This document shows positions 12,240 through 23,778 of a stretch of 49,291 nt of DNA, in pieces (the first letter of the stretch is position 1; every line of letters begins with the position of its first letter). The DNA comes from Ophiothrix spiculata (taxonomy: Eukaryota > Echinodermata > Ophiuroidea > Amphilepidida > Ophiotrichidae), in NCBI GenBank assembly GCA_000969725.1, contig JXSR01S073351.1; one strand, 5' to 3'. Position numbers and translations under genes: made by a program. Below the pieces are notes generated by a model. The model was not told the DNA's origin. It did no database searches and worked only from the letters and a program-made list of their open reading frames with translations.

Positions 12240-12965
12240 ATTAGCCTGGTCTACATTAAACTACTTAACCAGTGAGGGGTAGGTGAATTTATGGAGGTAT
12301 AAATTCAGTATTTTCTTTGAAAGCTCAAGCTGACCTACACAGATGGTTGAAGCAAGGCACTAGAATTGACACATCAGGCATTCACATGGCCAAGAAGGAA
12401 AGGAAGCCATGGAGATCCATCGTCATTAGTCAAGTTTTTGTAAGATTTTTGAAACAATACTCTGATGTATTGATTTTGTTATCCTGGACTATATGAATGT
12501 ATATAGCCAGTAGGGGTATGTAAATGTATGAAGGTATTCATTCAGTGTTATGGATAAGATACCATGATATATTGATTTTGTTATCCTGGACTATATGAGG
12601 TTATACAGCCAGTGGAGGTATGTGAATTTATGAAGGTATTCATTCAGTATTATGGATAAGATACCATGATATATTGATTTTGTTATCCTGGACTATATGA
12701 AGGTATACAGCCAGTGGAGGTATGTGAATTTATTAAGGTATTTATTCAGTATTATGCATAAGATACCATGATATATTGATTTTATTATCCTGGACTATAT
12801 GAAGGTATATAGCCAGTGGAGGTATGTGAACTTATGAAGGTATAAATTCACTGTTTTTTTGGATGAGAATTTGTAAATTATATCATGATATGTTGATTTT
12901 ATTATCCTGGACTATATGAAGGTATAAAGCCAGTGGAGGTATGTGAACTTATGAAGGTACAAATC
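12240..12965. repeat. 102-bp tandem repeat, about five full copies
   Basis: 'ATCCTGGACTATATGA' recurs at 12481, 12583, 12685, 12787 and 12904: spacing 102, 102, 102, then 117. Each unit also carries 'AGCCAGTGGAGGTATGTGAA' and a TATTGATTTTGTT segment. A more diverged copy starts near 12,244 (AGCCTGGTCTACATTAAAC). It is a minisatellite, and it is absent from the other mosaic units. Confidence 0.9.
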
Positions 12966-13566
12966 GTTTGGAGGGTATTCATATCTATCCAAAACAAACC
13001 CAATAAGCCCAAAAAATCAAAAGTCATGGCTGACAGGGGGCGCTTCATTTTTAACACTTTATAGTATTGCTTTAAATAACTGAAACAAAAGTGCATAGTA
13101 AAAATATATATATAATGGACACTTCAATCTATATTCAGTTGACGGCCTCCTTGAATTATTCAACAAACCTACTTACATGTATATCGGCCAATATCCCCTC
13201 CAGTATGTCCTTGTCTGTACTTCTTCTAGTCTGCTGGTATGTAATATGATACTTCACATATTGATAGAATTTACAAACAGCTTGTTAACCAATATTTATC
13301 ATTGATAATTCATTTATATAATGTATATTTGAAATTGATAACACTAAGTAAATTGGCATATTTATAATCTTCTTTCAAGGGAATTTTGGGCATTTTTATT
13401 TCACATTAGCCTGATTTTAAGAACTAGATACACTTCGTCATTTTTGTAGTCATTTTCAGACTTTTTTTCTCATGGTGTTAAATATTCACCACTATAAGTG
13501 AATTTTTATTCAGAATGAACATTTAATTTTAATTTTTTCTCAAGGTGTAAAATGTTTTACCATTTA

Positions 13567-13687
13567 GGGGTTGCTTCACAACTCAACCGGTGGTTGTCTG
13601 CTGGTTCTGGGCGGTTCGACCGGAATAAACAATAGCCAACCGACCAGAACTGGCAAACAACCTCCGCTTGAGTTTTGAAGCCGCCCC
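13567..13687. mobile_element. Hairpin MITE of the GGGGYTGCTT family, TTA target site
   Basis: A 121-bp insertion flanked by TTA (13564-13566 and 13688-13690). Ends are GGGGTTGCTTCACAACTCAA and the inverse of TTGAGTTTTGAAGCCGCCCC, so the TIRs are about 25 bp. The interior is also largely self-complementary (GGTTGTCTGCTGGTTCTGG against CCAGAACTGGCAAACAACC), so the whole element can fold into a hairpin. Relatives are at 28,740, 23,655 and 44,590. A 3-bp TWA-type TSD fits PIF/Harbinger, but no transposase is present to confirm it. Confidence 0.82.
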
Positions 13688-14761
13688 TTACAAACTGTTC
13701 GTAATGGTGAAATATCATTTGCATCATGGCACAATTTGAAATGATTACTCATCTGTAGTATTTTAATAATTTGTAGTATATTACTTTTATTGGTAATCAT
13801 TGTTTACAAACAATACCATAATTAGCTTGGTCTTTTCATTATAATCTGTTATCTGTCCTTGACAGGTACAGTAGATTTTATTTTGAAGAAAAGATTTGCT
13901 CACTACTTCATATTTCTCCAATGATAAAAAAATCATTTGGAATGTTTGCCATTGTATTAATCTTTTATTATTCTAATTGGAGTTCTAGCGGATTATTATG
14001 ATCAATAATATTGTCTAGAAAAATGAGTTTAATATGCAATCAGTTGTCTGGATTTTACAAAAGGTACAAACGATGAACTGTATCTAGCCAAATACTTAAG
14101 TTTTTCCTTGATTTATTCTTACAAAATATACATTTAAAACATTGATGCTATTGTTTTGAACAAGTATCTATAAATGAATCAATGCAGACAAGAAAGCACA
14201 AGGGATAAAAACAACAAACCACTGATGGCAATGTGATGTTTTAAGACTTTGGTCACTAACAATTGTCAAAATACACTGCCACCATAACCAAGATGATTGG
14301 GTTTGATGCATTTTTCAGTAATATAATTTTGTTTAATTGCCAATTATGGCCTCCTTTGTCTCCATAGAATATAAATATCCAACATTAATAATTGACTTTA
14401 TACCCTACTTTTTGACTGTAGAAATATGGGTCAAATTGTTTACCTTCTAGTGCCAAAGTCTCCTGTTTTAACAAATTAGTCTAGTGATTTGCAATACGAT
14501 ACCTACAATATTAATAGATTGGGGACTTGGAAGGGTATTCTTAATGACAAATTTCAACTGATAAACAACTGGCATTTTTGTAGAGGCAAGTTAATAATCT
14601 TATGGGGATGAAAAAGTTATAATGAAGAGCTAAATTACAAAATGGCTTAAAGAACAATTTTTTTCAAAAATGAGATTTTAGCAGAATATTACAGACCTTA
14701 AAATTGGTATTTATAAAGAACACCATAGCCTTATGAAGAATTGAAAAAATAAATATTACAA

Positions 14762-15640
14762 GGAAAAAGTATACTTTAGGTCCCAGATACTGGTACACAA
14801 AATTTGGACAATACTAGATATCCAAATATTGTCCAGTATTGTCAAATTCTAGTCGAGCTTTTGTATTCCAGTATTGTTGGTCAAAATACTGGTATATACC
14901 AGTATTGTTAAAATAATGTCAATATTCCAGTATTGTTGGTCGGAAATACTTATTATCAGTACTGTAAATTCTGCCGATTTTAAGGTCGATTTTCATGCTC
15001 TAGAATCGTAATATAAAATAGCTCATCGATTTCCACAGCGACCAAAGTTTTATTGCATCTTGTGTGTTTCGAATGTTCTTGTTTTAACTCCGCTGTTTCT
15101 TGAATGACCCCTCATTTTGGGATGTAAACTTTACCTTTTAAGACCCTCCTTCTAACCTTGAGAAGGCACAAATCTGCCACATTACTTAAAAAGTTGGACT
15201 CCCTAACCCTCTCCTCTCTAAATTGATCTGACAATAATTAGTTGGTAAGATTGGCATTATAATTTCAACTCCTGCTTGGTTAGTAAATTGGTTTTCAACT
15301 AGACGTCTGGGTCTCAGAATAGCAAGAGTTGAACTGTGTAAAGGCCACACATACACAATTTGAGGATGAGGACTTTCTAAGAATCAAGAAAGCAATAAGG
15401 CTTTGATAAATGGAGCAAAACTGGTTGTTGTTACTTGAGTAAGACCATTTTTAGCATTTGACAATACTGGAACAACAGAAGTATTGACCAATACTGGATT
15501 GAATGTGTGTACCAGTATTGTAAAATGTTTTCAACAATACTGGAACAAAAACACTCCCAGAATTGTTCAATACTGGAATGTCCTAGAATTGACCAATACT
15601 GGTATATACCAGTATCTGGGACCTAAAGTCTACTTTTTCC
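14762..15640. mobile_element. ~880-bp non-autonomous TIR element with subterminal AATACTGG repeats
   Basis: 34-bp terminal inverted repeats (14762-14795 and 15607-15640) match at 33 of 34 positions; they start GGAAAAAGTA and include GGTCCCAGATACTGGTA. Both ends carry many CCAGTATTGT / AATACTGG words in both orientations, resembling subterminal transposase-binding sites. The middle (about 14,980-15,440) is unrelated and non-coding. Block A copies near 5,110 show the uninterrupted locus. Here about 75-90 bp of block A next to the insertion is missing and no clear TSD is visible, so the insertion came with a small deletion. Superfamily unknown. Confidence 0.85.
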
Positions 15641-17540
15641 AAATCTTCCTCACAAAGTCAAAATGCAGTATGTGTGCACTTATAAAGCATGGCAGATACT
15701 TCCTATAAACATGCAATTTCACTTCAATCCATATCCATACTAAAAAGTTGTAAATTTATATGTAGGAAAAGGTAGTATCTTGCAATTTATCTGCAATGAA
15801 CATCTTGCTTTTTTACTTTGCTGGGCAGAAATAGTTCCTTGAAACAAATTGAATAACTTTGCAATAAGTGGGTTGTTTATCCAACTCAGACATATTTTTG
15901 AAAGTCTCACAAATGCACAGTCAACTAATTCTAAATTAAATAACTCAATTTCTCACCAAGAACCAAATCCTGTTTGATTGAAAATTTGGTACAAATTGAC
16001 CTCTTATGATCAACTAATGAAACATAGGGGGTGCAGCTGCACCTCCACACCACTTTCATGCTATGTCACTTTCTTAGCAATATGATGCTGATTTAGATGT
16101 TATTTAGATATTTAATTCATTTATTTGAATATTAGATAAAATAAGAAAAACAAAAACCTGTTAATTAAATAAGAACATTTTCGTTCCAAGATATATAATA
16201 AATATTATTAAAGTTTATGTACATGTTTCTTGAACCATCAGTGCCATTCCAATAACATCATTTAGTAATTATGTAAAAGTTATTCAGTTGCAGAAAAATA
16301 AAAGGTTAACTTTCCTAAAACTAAACTAGATTTTATACTGAACCTAGTTGAAAAGTAGAATCTTATACTGACAAGTGGTTTTGAAGATATTGCGAGTACA
16401 AATCTAGCAAGTTCAATAATGTTGAAACATGCAAATAGCTAGTAAAGTTGCGCAAATTCATCTCAAACAATCATGTAAATAACTTGCCATCAGTTAGAAT
16501 TAGCAGCTGATTTAGAAGCGCTTCTCTTTTTTCATTTCCAAATCCTGCTATACTGGTACCAAAAAAAACACCCCTATCTATTAAAGTACAATCCCTATTA
16601 AGTAAATGGTTCTAAGTCAACATAATTACTTCTGCATATCTTAATTCCCTGTTAAATAGAAATAAAGCGAATGCTTGATTCCCACTGAGGGTTGGAATCT
16701 ACTAAAATAAACATCCACAAGAAGAGCATTCCCACTCTCTAAATCCCTTCAAAAGCAATTAATCAAAATATGCACGCAGACCTACTTTTCCTAGTATATA
16801 TACCTTGAAAATGACTATTGTTAGACTTTTTAATTGGTTTAAGTATTCAACCAAAATCTGACAATGTAAAAAAATACATTGCTGTACTACTTGGTACCAA
16901 TTCTAAGGTTCATTATATCTTGAAACAAGGGACTTCTTACACTGAGTAATAACGCAACAGAAAAAAGGATGGAAGTTTTCCTAAACATTCTCAAATTAAT
17001 ATAAATTTGTCCTTTAATAAATGTGTTTCATGAGGTAACAGTTACTGGAACTATTCACAAAACCTAGATACACATAATGACAGTGCACATACTGCAAGCT
17101 ATGTGAAAGCAATAATAGACTGAGTAAATGTTGAAGGCAATTGGACAAAACCATTACAAAAACAAAAACAGGAGAAACAGTAAAAGCATCCAATTTAATG
17201 AAGATCAGCTTCATAGACCAGATGAACTATTGCTTTATTTGATTTCGTATTAAATAACTTTTCTTCCAATATACACTTGGTTTGTGCTTTGACTTGTGAC
17301 CTACGTATTTTCAATAATTCTCATTAAAAAAATTTTTAACACTTCTTGCAAAAAAGTACAAAAACTACCTGATTGTCTGATCAGAAAAAAGCATTTGAGG
17401 AGTTTGAATACACAATCTTCCTTATCCACTATCAACTAAATACAGGGGCATCAGAACCATGTAGGCCAAGCTGGCTTTGTCCCCACCACTTTTCATCCAG
17501 AAAAAAGGGGAAAATGAATGAATAAATGTATTTTGATTTA

Positions 17541-18437
17541 GTGTTTTTCATTATAATTTTAAAACAACATATAACACCATAAAAATGTGTCTTTAGGTGC
17601 CTTGGTGCCTAATTTAGGTAACTAAGGGACCATAGGCTGTACCATTTTTACCAGGGGCTGTACCTTTAGATGCCCACGACTACGTATTTATAATTTTTTC
17701 CTCCAAGCCTCATTGCAATTCATGCCTACTTACGTCATGTATCTGCCAATAAGTTGGCCTCATGATTCAAGTTTCAGTATACATGAAGTGTCACGTACAA
17801 GAAGTATTATTTACCATAATCTTGATTAAAAATGACATCAGAATGCAATACCTCTCAGGATGGTAGATGTTAGTATCAGCACTAAGTAAAATACATGTAT
17901 AATATCATGTTAGGTATAAATAAACCTCAACCCTGTCATTTCACAGTCCACTGTTTAAACAAAATAATATAACCCGTCTGCTGAATGTCTAAGTATGACT
18001 GAAACAAGTCTAAACACAATCATTTTTTCCTAGTCAGTCAATTGAGGACCTTAGCGCTTCAAGAGACTCTGCCTGTTTTGAAGGCTTCATCCCCAATGCA
18101 AAAAAGCGAAAAGCCACAACAACATGAAAGAAAATGTTCAAAAGCTGCAGTTTTCTAAATAAAATATTTTCTTTTTGGACCTGTCAATGATACAAGATGA
18201 AGTTGAGTCCATGCAATATTCTACACAATATGTTTGTACAACAAAGAACCACAAGTTATACAAGTTAAAATCAAACGCAAAGCAGGGAAGAAAAAAAAAC
18301 AAAGAAAATGTATAAAAAAGAGTCATGTTTTGTGAATACAAATATTGCCTTTTTGCACCTTTTAATTATTCATTTATTCTTTATTTGGCATAGTATTAAT
18401 AGTAATGACAGATTTCTTGGAGGAATTTCAAATTCAA
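17541..18437. repeat. Block G, copy 1
   Basis: Non-coding sequence following block A and repeated at 37,531-38,440 at very high similarity. Shared words include 'GTGCCTTGGTGCCTAATTTA' and 'CAATTGAGGACCTTAGCGC'. It is not found after the block A copies at 2-9 kb. A minus-strand frame of about 65 codons occurs in both copies but looks like a by-product of AT-rich repeat sequence. No family recognised. Confidence 0.75.
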
Positions 18438-18715
18438 AACCCCCTTGTACTTTTGTCTGTGGTTAAAACCAAACAATGATGTGATGTATGTTCTATTAAG
18501 AATGTCCTATTATGACCTTCGTGTTAGTATCTTACTGTCTGAGGTACTTAAATTGAAAAGGAAGGCTGCAGTGGAGTGGCCTAGGATAAAACAATTACCT
18601 GGGACAAACAACCTAATGACAGCATGTGACTATAAGAGTTTGTATCAATATATTTACAACCTAATTGGTTTTGTCTTACACACATTCAATCTATTTGTTT
18701 CTCATGAGAGCTCAT
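18438..18715 (+). repeat. Dispersed repeat K, direct copy beside the LINE
   Basis: A ~280-bp segment with 'TTAAAACCAAACAATGATGT', 'TATGACCTTCGTGTTA', 'GGGACAAACAACCTAATGA' and 'TTGGTTTTGTCTTACACAC'. It occurs in inverted orientation at 19,489-19,776 and in direct orientation at about 22,850-23,095, 33,505-33,745, 38,445-38,718 and 43,740-43,980, with a fragment near 34,305-34,365. Family unknown. Confidence 0.8.
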
Positions 18716-18859
18716 ATAGAGATTTGTAGGCATCATATTCAATTATGTCACGAAAACAAAATATTTGTTTGGAGCTTCAATTTAGATGGAAGTTTCAATA
18801 TTAATCATAATTAATCTTAATTTGACAAACCCTGTATGTAAGAAAAACATCAAGAAGTG

Positions 18860-19165
18860 TCTGTCTGTATAACAAATGCCAAGATTGAAATAAGTCTAAC
18901 TGATAACAACATCCTATCAGATACCCAGCATGGGTTCAGAAGAAAGAAATGTTCTTGCAACACACACCTGATTATTACCGTTGACAACCTTGCCAAAGGA
19001 ATGAAAGCCAAGGCTCAAACAAGCATTATGGCATACATGGTAACACCCTCAGATGGATCAGCAATTTCCTTGACTCTATATAGAACCCGGCTTGTTCTTG
19101 TGGATGGAGAGAAGAGTGAGGAGTCAAATGTCACCTCACGAGTTTCCAAGGGCAACGTCAATTAA
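18860..19165 (+). pseudogene. Non-LTR retrotransposon RT fragment (finger/palm start)
   Basis: An open plus-strand frame includes 'NNILSDTQHGFRRKKCSCN' followed by 'THLIITVDNLAKGM'. The QxGFRxxxSC-type motif is conserved in non-LTR reverse transcriptases of the CR1/Jockey group. The frame ends in 'RLVLVDGEKSEESNVTSRVSKG', which corresponds to the 'G..S....V..GVPQGSVL' region. The next RT motif (FADD) lies beyond ~700 bp of inserted and rearranged DNA at 19,900. Upstream endonuclease sequence is absent. Inactive remnant; the clade assignment is only approximate. Confidence 0.8.
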
Positions 19166-19445
19166 ATAAAAAATAAATAAATGTCGCTGCTTATAAAGCG
19201 CTTTTCCATAATTGATCAAAGTGCTTTACATTTATTCTGTTACCACTAGAATACAGCCAGCTGCCTATTTAAGCGCTCAATGTCAGTATTCCTAGTAACT
19301 CCCCATATAACGCTTGGGTCGACGAGGCAAGTGTAATAAAGTGATTTGCCCAGGTTCAAAACCAATGGCACCGACGGGGCTCAAACTCACAACCTCACAT
19401 TTATAAGTCCTGCCGATTTCCGCTAGACCACACGTGCCCACCATA
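19160..19445 (-). mobile_element. tRNA-derived SINE inserted in the LINE remnant
   Basis: On the minus strand the element starts near 19,443 with a tRNA-like head: a pol III A-box-like 'GTGGTCTAGCGGAAATCGGC' and a B-box-like 'AGTTTGAGCCCC' about 50 bp downstream. A body follows with 'TGGGCAAATCACTTTATTAC' and a tail with 'GAAAAGCGCTTTATAAGCAG' ending in an A/T-rich simple repeat near 19,165. It interrupts the LINE at 'AACGTCAATTA', a site that is continuous near 40,700 in unit 2. The TSD is uncertain because the right flank is rearranged. Confidence 0.72.
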
Positions 19446-19776
19446 ATTGGTGTTAAATCTTGGATGGCTGTCAAGGTGGACTCCTAGTGCAGAAACAAAT
19501 AGATTGAATGTGAGAAACAAATAGATTGAATGTGTGTAAGACAAAACCAATTAGGGTGTAAATATATTGATACAAACACTTACTGTCACATGCTTTCATT
19601 AGGTTGTTTGTCCCAGGTAATTGTTTTATTCCAGGCCCCTCTACTGCAGCCTTTCTTTTTAATAAGTGCCTCAGACAGTATGATACTAACATGAAGGTCA
19701 TAATAGGACATTCTTAATAGAACATACATCACATCACTGTTTGGTTTTAACCACAGACAAAGGGGTTTTAAATTTA
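19446..19776 (-). repeat. Inverted segment: LINE scrap plus inverted copy of repeat K
   Basis: 19,449-19,488 is the reverse complement of LINE sequence found near 20,108-20,146 (CCACCTTGACAGCCACCC). 19,489-19,776 is the reverse complement of repeat K at 18,438-18,715. 'CACATTCAATCTATTTGTTT' is duplicated within it. The two K copies therefore form ~280-bp inverted arms around the RT fragment and SINE. Unit 2 has no such inversion at this position. Confidence 0.8.
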
Positions 19777-19779
19777 ATT

Positions 19780-20640
19780 TAACTATCTACCTGAATGTGT
19801 CAAGTGTTGAAGTAGTCAGATCTGCACTAGGATTCCACCTTGACAGCCACCCAAGATTTAATTATCCACCTGAATGTGTCAGTTCTTCAACTGTGAGACT
19901 TTTTGCTGATGATACAGTCTTGTATCCCCATATAACATCTTCGACAGCTTACAACAAGACCTTGATGCACTCCAAGATTTAGAAGCGAAGTGGATGATGA
20001 GGTTTAATGCTTCGAAATTTGTGAAGCACTTCAAGTTACCAACAAGAGAGTTCCCATCCCAGCAGTGTACATAGTTCATGGTCAAGTGTTGAAGTAGTCA
20101 GATTTGCACTAGGAGTCCACCTTGACAGCCACCCAAGATTTAACACCATTGTCGATGCCATATCACTAGGAAGGCCAGCGGTACAAGGGCCTTTCTATCT
20201 TGCAACTCAAGTCACTGTTGCTCTCAAGTTAAGGAGGCAGCATATACAATGTTCATCAGACCAACAGTTGAGTTCGCCTCATCTGCCTGAGATCCTTCAA
20301 CCCAGAGAAATATCCAGAAAATTGAACATGCCCAAAGAGGACCTGATGGATTTGTTGTAGGAGATTTCCAATGTACCAGCAGCGTGTCGGCAATGATCAA
20401 CTCTCTCAACTGACCATCACTCCAAAATTGTAATCTTCGTAGTCTGGTCATCTCACTCCACTCACCACTGCATCAAGAGGCCACCACTCCAGATATGACA
20501 TACCATATCTTAATGTTACATCAGCTCATTCTTAAAGCAAACCATCAGGGATTGGAATAAACTACCATTCAACCCAGCCTGTGTTTACATCCGTCGACGC
20601 CTTCAAATTAGCGTTGAGCAGTAGCCACATCATATATAAC
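19780..20640 (+). pseudogene. Non-LTR LINE RT remnant, FADD motif to C-terminus, scrambled
   Basis: The RT catalytic motif appears as 'VRLFADDTVLYPHIT' (about 19,890-19,940). It is followed in broken frames by the region equivalent to 'LDSHPRFNT', the 'RDWNK' tail and the end of the coding region near 20,625. A ~60-bp piece from downstream (AGTGTTGAAGTAGTCAGATC) is also present upstream of the FADD motif at about 19,800-19,860, between two copies of a TATCTACCTGAATGTGTCA-like word. The ORF is thus duplicated and rearranged as well as frameshifted. The unit 2 copy (40,636-41,540) is more collinear. Non-functional. Confidence 0.8.
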
Positions 20641-20973
20641 CATGTTTTTTACTCGCATCATGTATATAAATTTTCACCTCAAGACTTTATTGTTGTCCTG
20701 ATGACAACACGTGACTACACTGCAGTGCGAGTCATCTTTGTCATATGAAGTTTGCACTCTACACACAGGGAGAAAGAAAGAGAGAAACTGTCAGAGGACT
20801 TAGAGAGGAAAGGACCTAGGAAAAAGTACTTTTATTAGCTTTTTTTTTGATAATGAGATACAAGATACTGTACTCATATACCAATTCGACTGTTTGTAAT
20901 CTGACAAACCCTATACCTGCTGAACTTTGAAAAGTCCTCATACTCTATATAACTGACATATTATTTAAGTATT

Positions 20974-21190
20974 TTGATGCGTGGCCTCACAATGTGGACA
21001 CCAATGGAGGGACAGCAGAGGCAGAGGCAGACAGGGAAAGCGTTGCATTTTGGAGAGATGAATTCCAACAGTACTGGAGCAGTACCAATTGGTACAGCAA
21101 GACAAGGGACATACGGTATTGGAGTCTACATGCTGATGCCTTCATTCAGCAGTGGATAGATAATGGCTGCTGATGATGATGATGATGCTC
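20974..21190 (+). pseudogene. LINE C-terminal fragment with (ATG)n 3' tail, frameshifted
   Basis: Paralog of 41,890-42,060. It encodes the end of a LINE ORF in which 'WxPMEGQ..RGRQ' leads into the RW(R/A)DEL...YW...W...DRRYW...AFIQQW motif. Here an indel around 21,035-21,055 throws the second half out of frame. It is followed by a (GATGAT)n microsatellite at about 21,163-21,189, the presumed 3' tail. The sequence family is a widespread non-LTR C-terminal signature; the clade is not assigned. Confidence 0.78.
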
Positions 21191-21695
21191 TGGTATGGAA
21201 TACCTTAAAGGTAAAGGCTAAATACTTTCAGAAAATCAAATGTTGAAATAGATAAGTGAAAACTGGCAATGTTACATTAGACAACATGTCAAAAAAACAA
21301 AGAAGAAGAAGACAAGCTGTGTCAACAACAGTATGCCTATTACTCAACCCTGGAAATATTTTGGTTCTGTTTTTCAAACAAAAAGGAACAAATGTTTCCA
21401 TAATTTAAAATTTTTAGTAATAGTTTAATACAACCAAATCAAACTTTATTCAAATATCAAATACAATTCATGTTTTAAGATATTGTATGCATCTTTGATG
21501 ACACAGTACAGTACATATGAATGCAGGCCCTGATCCATTAGTACATTTTAACATTCATATTATCAACATTCATGTTTTAAAACATAGAGTCTATTACTTT
21601 TGACATTATCTATCTTTATGGCCCCTGAGACATCCATTATACAGAATCTTTTTCAATCATGACGGAACACAATGGACACAGGTGGGTTGATATTT

Positions 21696-22080
21696 GGTCG
21701 AGTAAAAAAATAAATATGTTTCTCGTCCCCTCCCGCATCGTTTTTTAGAGATTTTGAAAAATGATTTTTATTTTTTGTATTTCATGCATAACTTATTTGT
21801 AAAAAGTGTTTGAAAAGTTCAAGTCTGTGCAATATATTTGCTTCAGTTCAATAAGCATTTTAAAGCATATTTTGTTTTGATCAACCCTCCAGTATACATC
21901 AAAAACTCTAAAATAAAAACTCCTCCTCTTCCAATAACACATCTGGTATCGATACACTGGGTGAGAATTGGTCTTTAATGGGCCATTTTGCATTGCCATT
22001 GAAATAAAAAATAAAAGGTACCTCTTCCTCCTTTTTTTCAAAAACCCGGACGAGAAACAAGTTTTATTTTTTACTTGGCC
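21696..22080. mobile_element. TTA-flanked MITE (~385 bp), copy 1
   Basis: Ends GGTCGAGTAAAAAAATAAAT and the inverse of ATTTTTTACTTGGCC; the TIRs continue through 'GTTTCTCGTCC'. The paralogous site at about 30,210 is empty (GATATTATGTATATC), showing a 3-bp TTA target, mutated to TTT on the left here and intact at 22,081-22,083. The minus strand is open for 82 codons, also in the 42,575 copy, but the predicted peptide has no recognisable motif. The TSD is compatible with PIF/Harbinger. Confidence 0.82.
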
Positions 22081-22111
22081 TTATGCATATCTGAAAGGGA
22101 CTGGAAATAAT

Positions 22112-22522
22112 GTGACAATAGGTATCTTAAGGTTGGCATAGTAAATTACATGATACAGGCCTTTGAAGCTGAGCAGAGTCAATAATCACGTCCAAGATTG
22201 AATTTTAAATTTCATATGAAACATTACCTTTGTAGTGTATTTTATCATATTAATGAGGCACCAACATCCAAAACATAACATGTGTTCAAAATAAAGGAAA
22301 AAATATTTTCTCTATTCAAGTTTTACACAGTCCAAAAACAAAACTCAATTTTCTCAGAACTATAGTTTACTGAATCAGCCTCCTTTTACCAATTTGGATG
22401 TAACTTTACAATATCCAAAAGGAAGGGGTCATTTTAATGCTTAAAAACTCAGCTTTCAGATGAGACTGAAATCAATTTTAATTTTGGGACCCTAAAGGTA
22501 CCTTTCAATATGGTAGGTCGCA
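22112..22522. mobile_element. GTGAC-family MITE, copy 1
   Basis: First of five copies in the window. It starts GTGAC..AATAGGTATCTTAAGG, contains GGCATAGTAAATTACATGAT, and ends GGTACCTTTCAATATGG then GGTCGC. Terminal inverted repeats are decayed here but clear in the copies at 46,695 and 48,264 (GTGACCCATCATATC / GATATGATGGGTCAC). Non-coding. Confidence 0.75.
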
Positions 22523-23654
22523 TATGTGAATTGTCGATAAGTGTTATGATATAAAGAAGGTGCAAGAGTATGCCAGTTATATGAAGGGTTGACATGCAAA
22601 ACGGCTTGCATTAATTTTGCACTTTTTAAGCAAAGGGCAAAAAACTACCAGGATGTCAAAATGTAACACAAAATTGCTGATAGTGATTTTAATAATTCTG
22701 TATGGAAATGCCTTTATAGATAAGCTGTAATTTAGATAATTTGTCAAATATGTCTCCTACTAATCGGGTATTGTTTTATTGTTGAAAGTGGACTTATGCT
22801 GTTTTGCAGAACTCATCAAATTTCATTTTAAGAACCCCCTATCTTTTGCTTTGTGCTTAAAACCAAACAATGATGTATAATATACATTGTATATGTTCTA
22901 TTGATGATGTCCTGTTATGACCTTCGTGTTAAGTGACTGAGGGAATAATTGAAGAAGACACAGTGGAGTGACCAGGGATGAAACAATTACATGGGACAAA
23001 CAACCTAATGAAAGCGTGTGACAATAAGTGTTTGTATCCAATATAACTACAACCTAATTGATTTTGTCTTACACACATTTAGTTTGCTTCTCATGAGGGC
23101 TTGCATTTAAAATACAAGTCAAATATTAAAGAAGCATGGTCCGATTGGTGCAACCTTTTTTCAAACTTTTTCTGATTTTGGAACCAGGATATTTCTCATA
23201 TTCCAAGTGACATTTTATGACTGAATCATGTGTAAAAATGTGTCTAATTATCGTAACCAACAATAATTTATACAGCAAAGTATAGGAACCTATGAAGTAC
23301 ATAATGACTCATAAAATCAAAACGATTGGGCTGATTTGACTGACATCTGAAATTTAGACCTCATTTGGTGATGATCTTTAAAATGAAATCCAAATTTTGA
23401 AAAATTGGTCCATGCTCTTTTAAGTGTCTCAGACCATGTTTGCTTATGAGGGACTTAAAGAGAGAAGAAGAATATTTGCTTTGTGCTTCACCTTTGATGA
23501 AAGGTTTATATATTAACCATAATGGACCTTAATCTAACAAAATCTCAATTGGCCACTTGAGAATATATTCTAAACTAATATACACATTATTATCTAATGG
23601 GGACTCAAAACAGGAAGTGTGACTGGATAGACTAGTTTGATATCATCTTTATTA

Positions 23655-23778
23655 GGGGCCAATTAAAAACTTAACCGGCAGAGTTGTCTGGCGGTTCTGG
23701 CAGGTTTTGGGCAGTTGGTTTTTGTTAATGGTATCAGCCAGAACCCCCGGGCAACCACTGATTGAGTTAAGTGGCCCC
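23655..23778. mobile_element. Hairpin MITE, GGGGCC variant, copy 1
   Basis: 124 bp between TTA (23,652) and TCA (23,779, a likely mutated TSD). Ends GGGGCCAATTAAAAACTTAA and the inverse of TTAAGTGGCCCC. The interior GGCGGTTCTGG...TTTTGGGCAGTTGG resembles the elements at 13,567 and 28,740. The paralog is at 44,590; absent from the third block H copy near 34,285. Confidence 0.75.

Larger units (their letters stand above)
13090..17540. repeat. Block A, third copy (start of ~20-kb unit 1)
   Basis: Matches 2,360-9,470 and 34,880-37,530 by long runs of shared words, for example GACGGCCTCCTTGAATTATT near 13,142 and 34,941. It contains two copy-specific insertions, a 121-bp MITE at 13,567 and an ~880-bp TIR element at 14,762. 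It runs on into block G, as in unit 2. Confidence 0.8.
20641..23651. repeat. Block H, copy 1
   Basis: Repeated at 29,655-34,300 and 41,560-44,585. It begins with the LINE 3' UTR ('AACCATGTTTTTTACTCGCA') and 'GTCAGAGGACTTAGAGAGGA'. It includes the LINE C-terminal fragment with (ATG)n tail, a TTA-flanked MITE, a GTGAC-family MITE and repeat K. The remaining sequence is AT-rich and non-coding. Confidence 0.75.
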
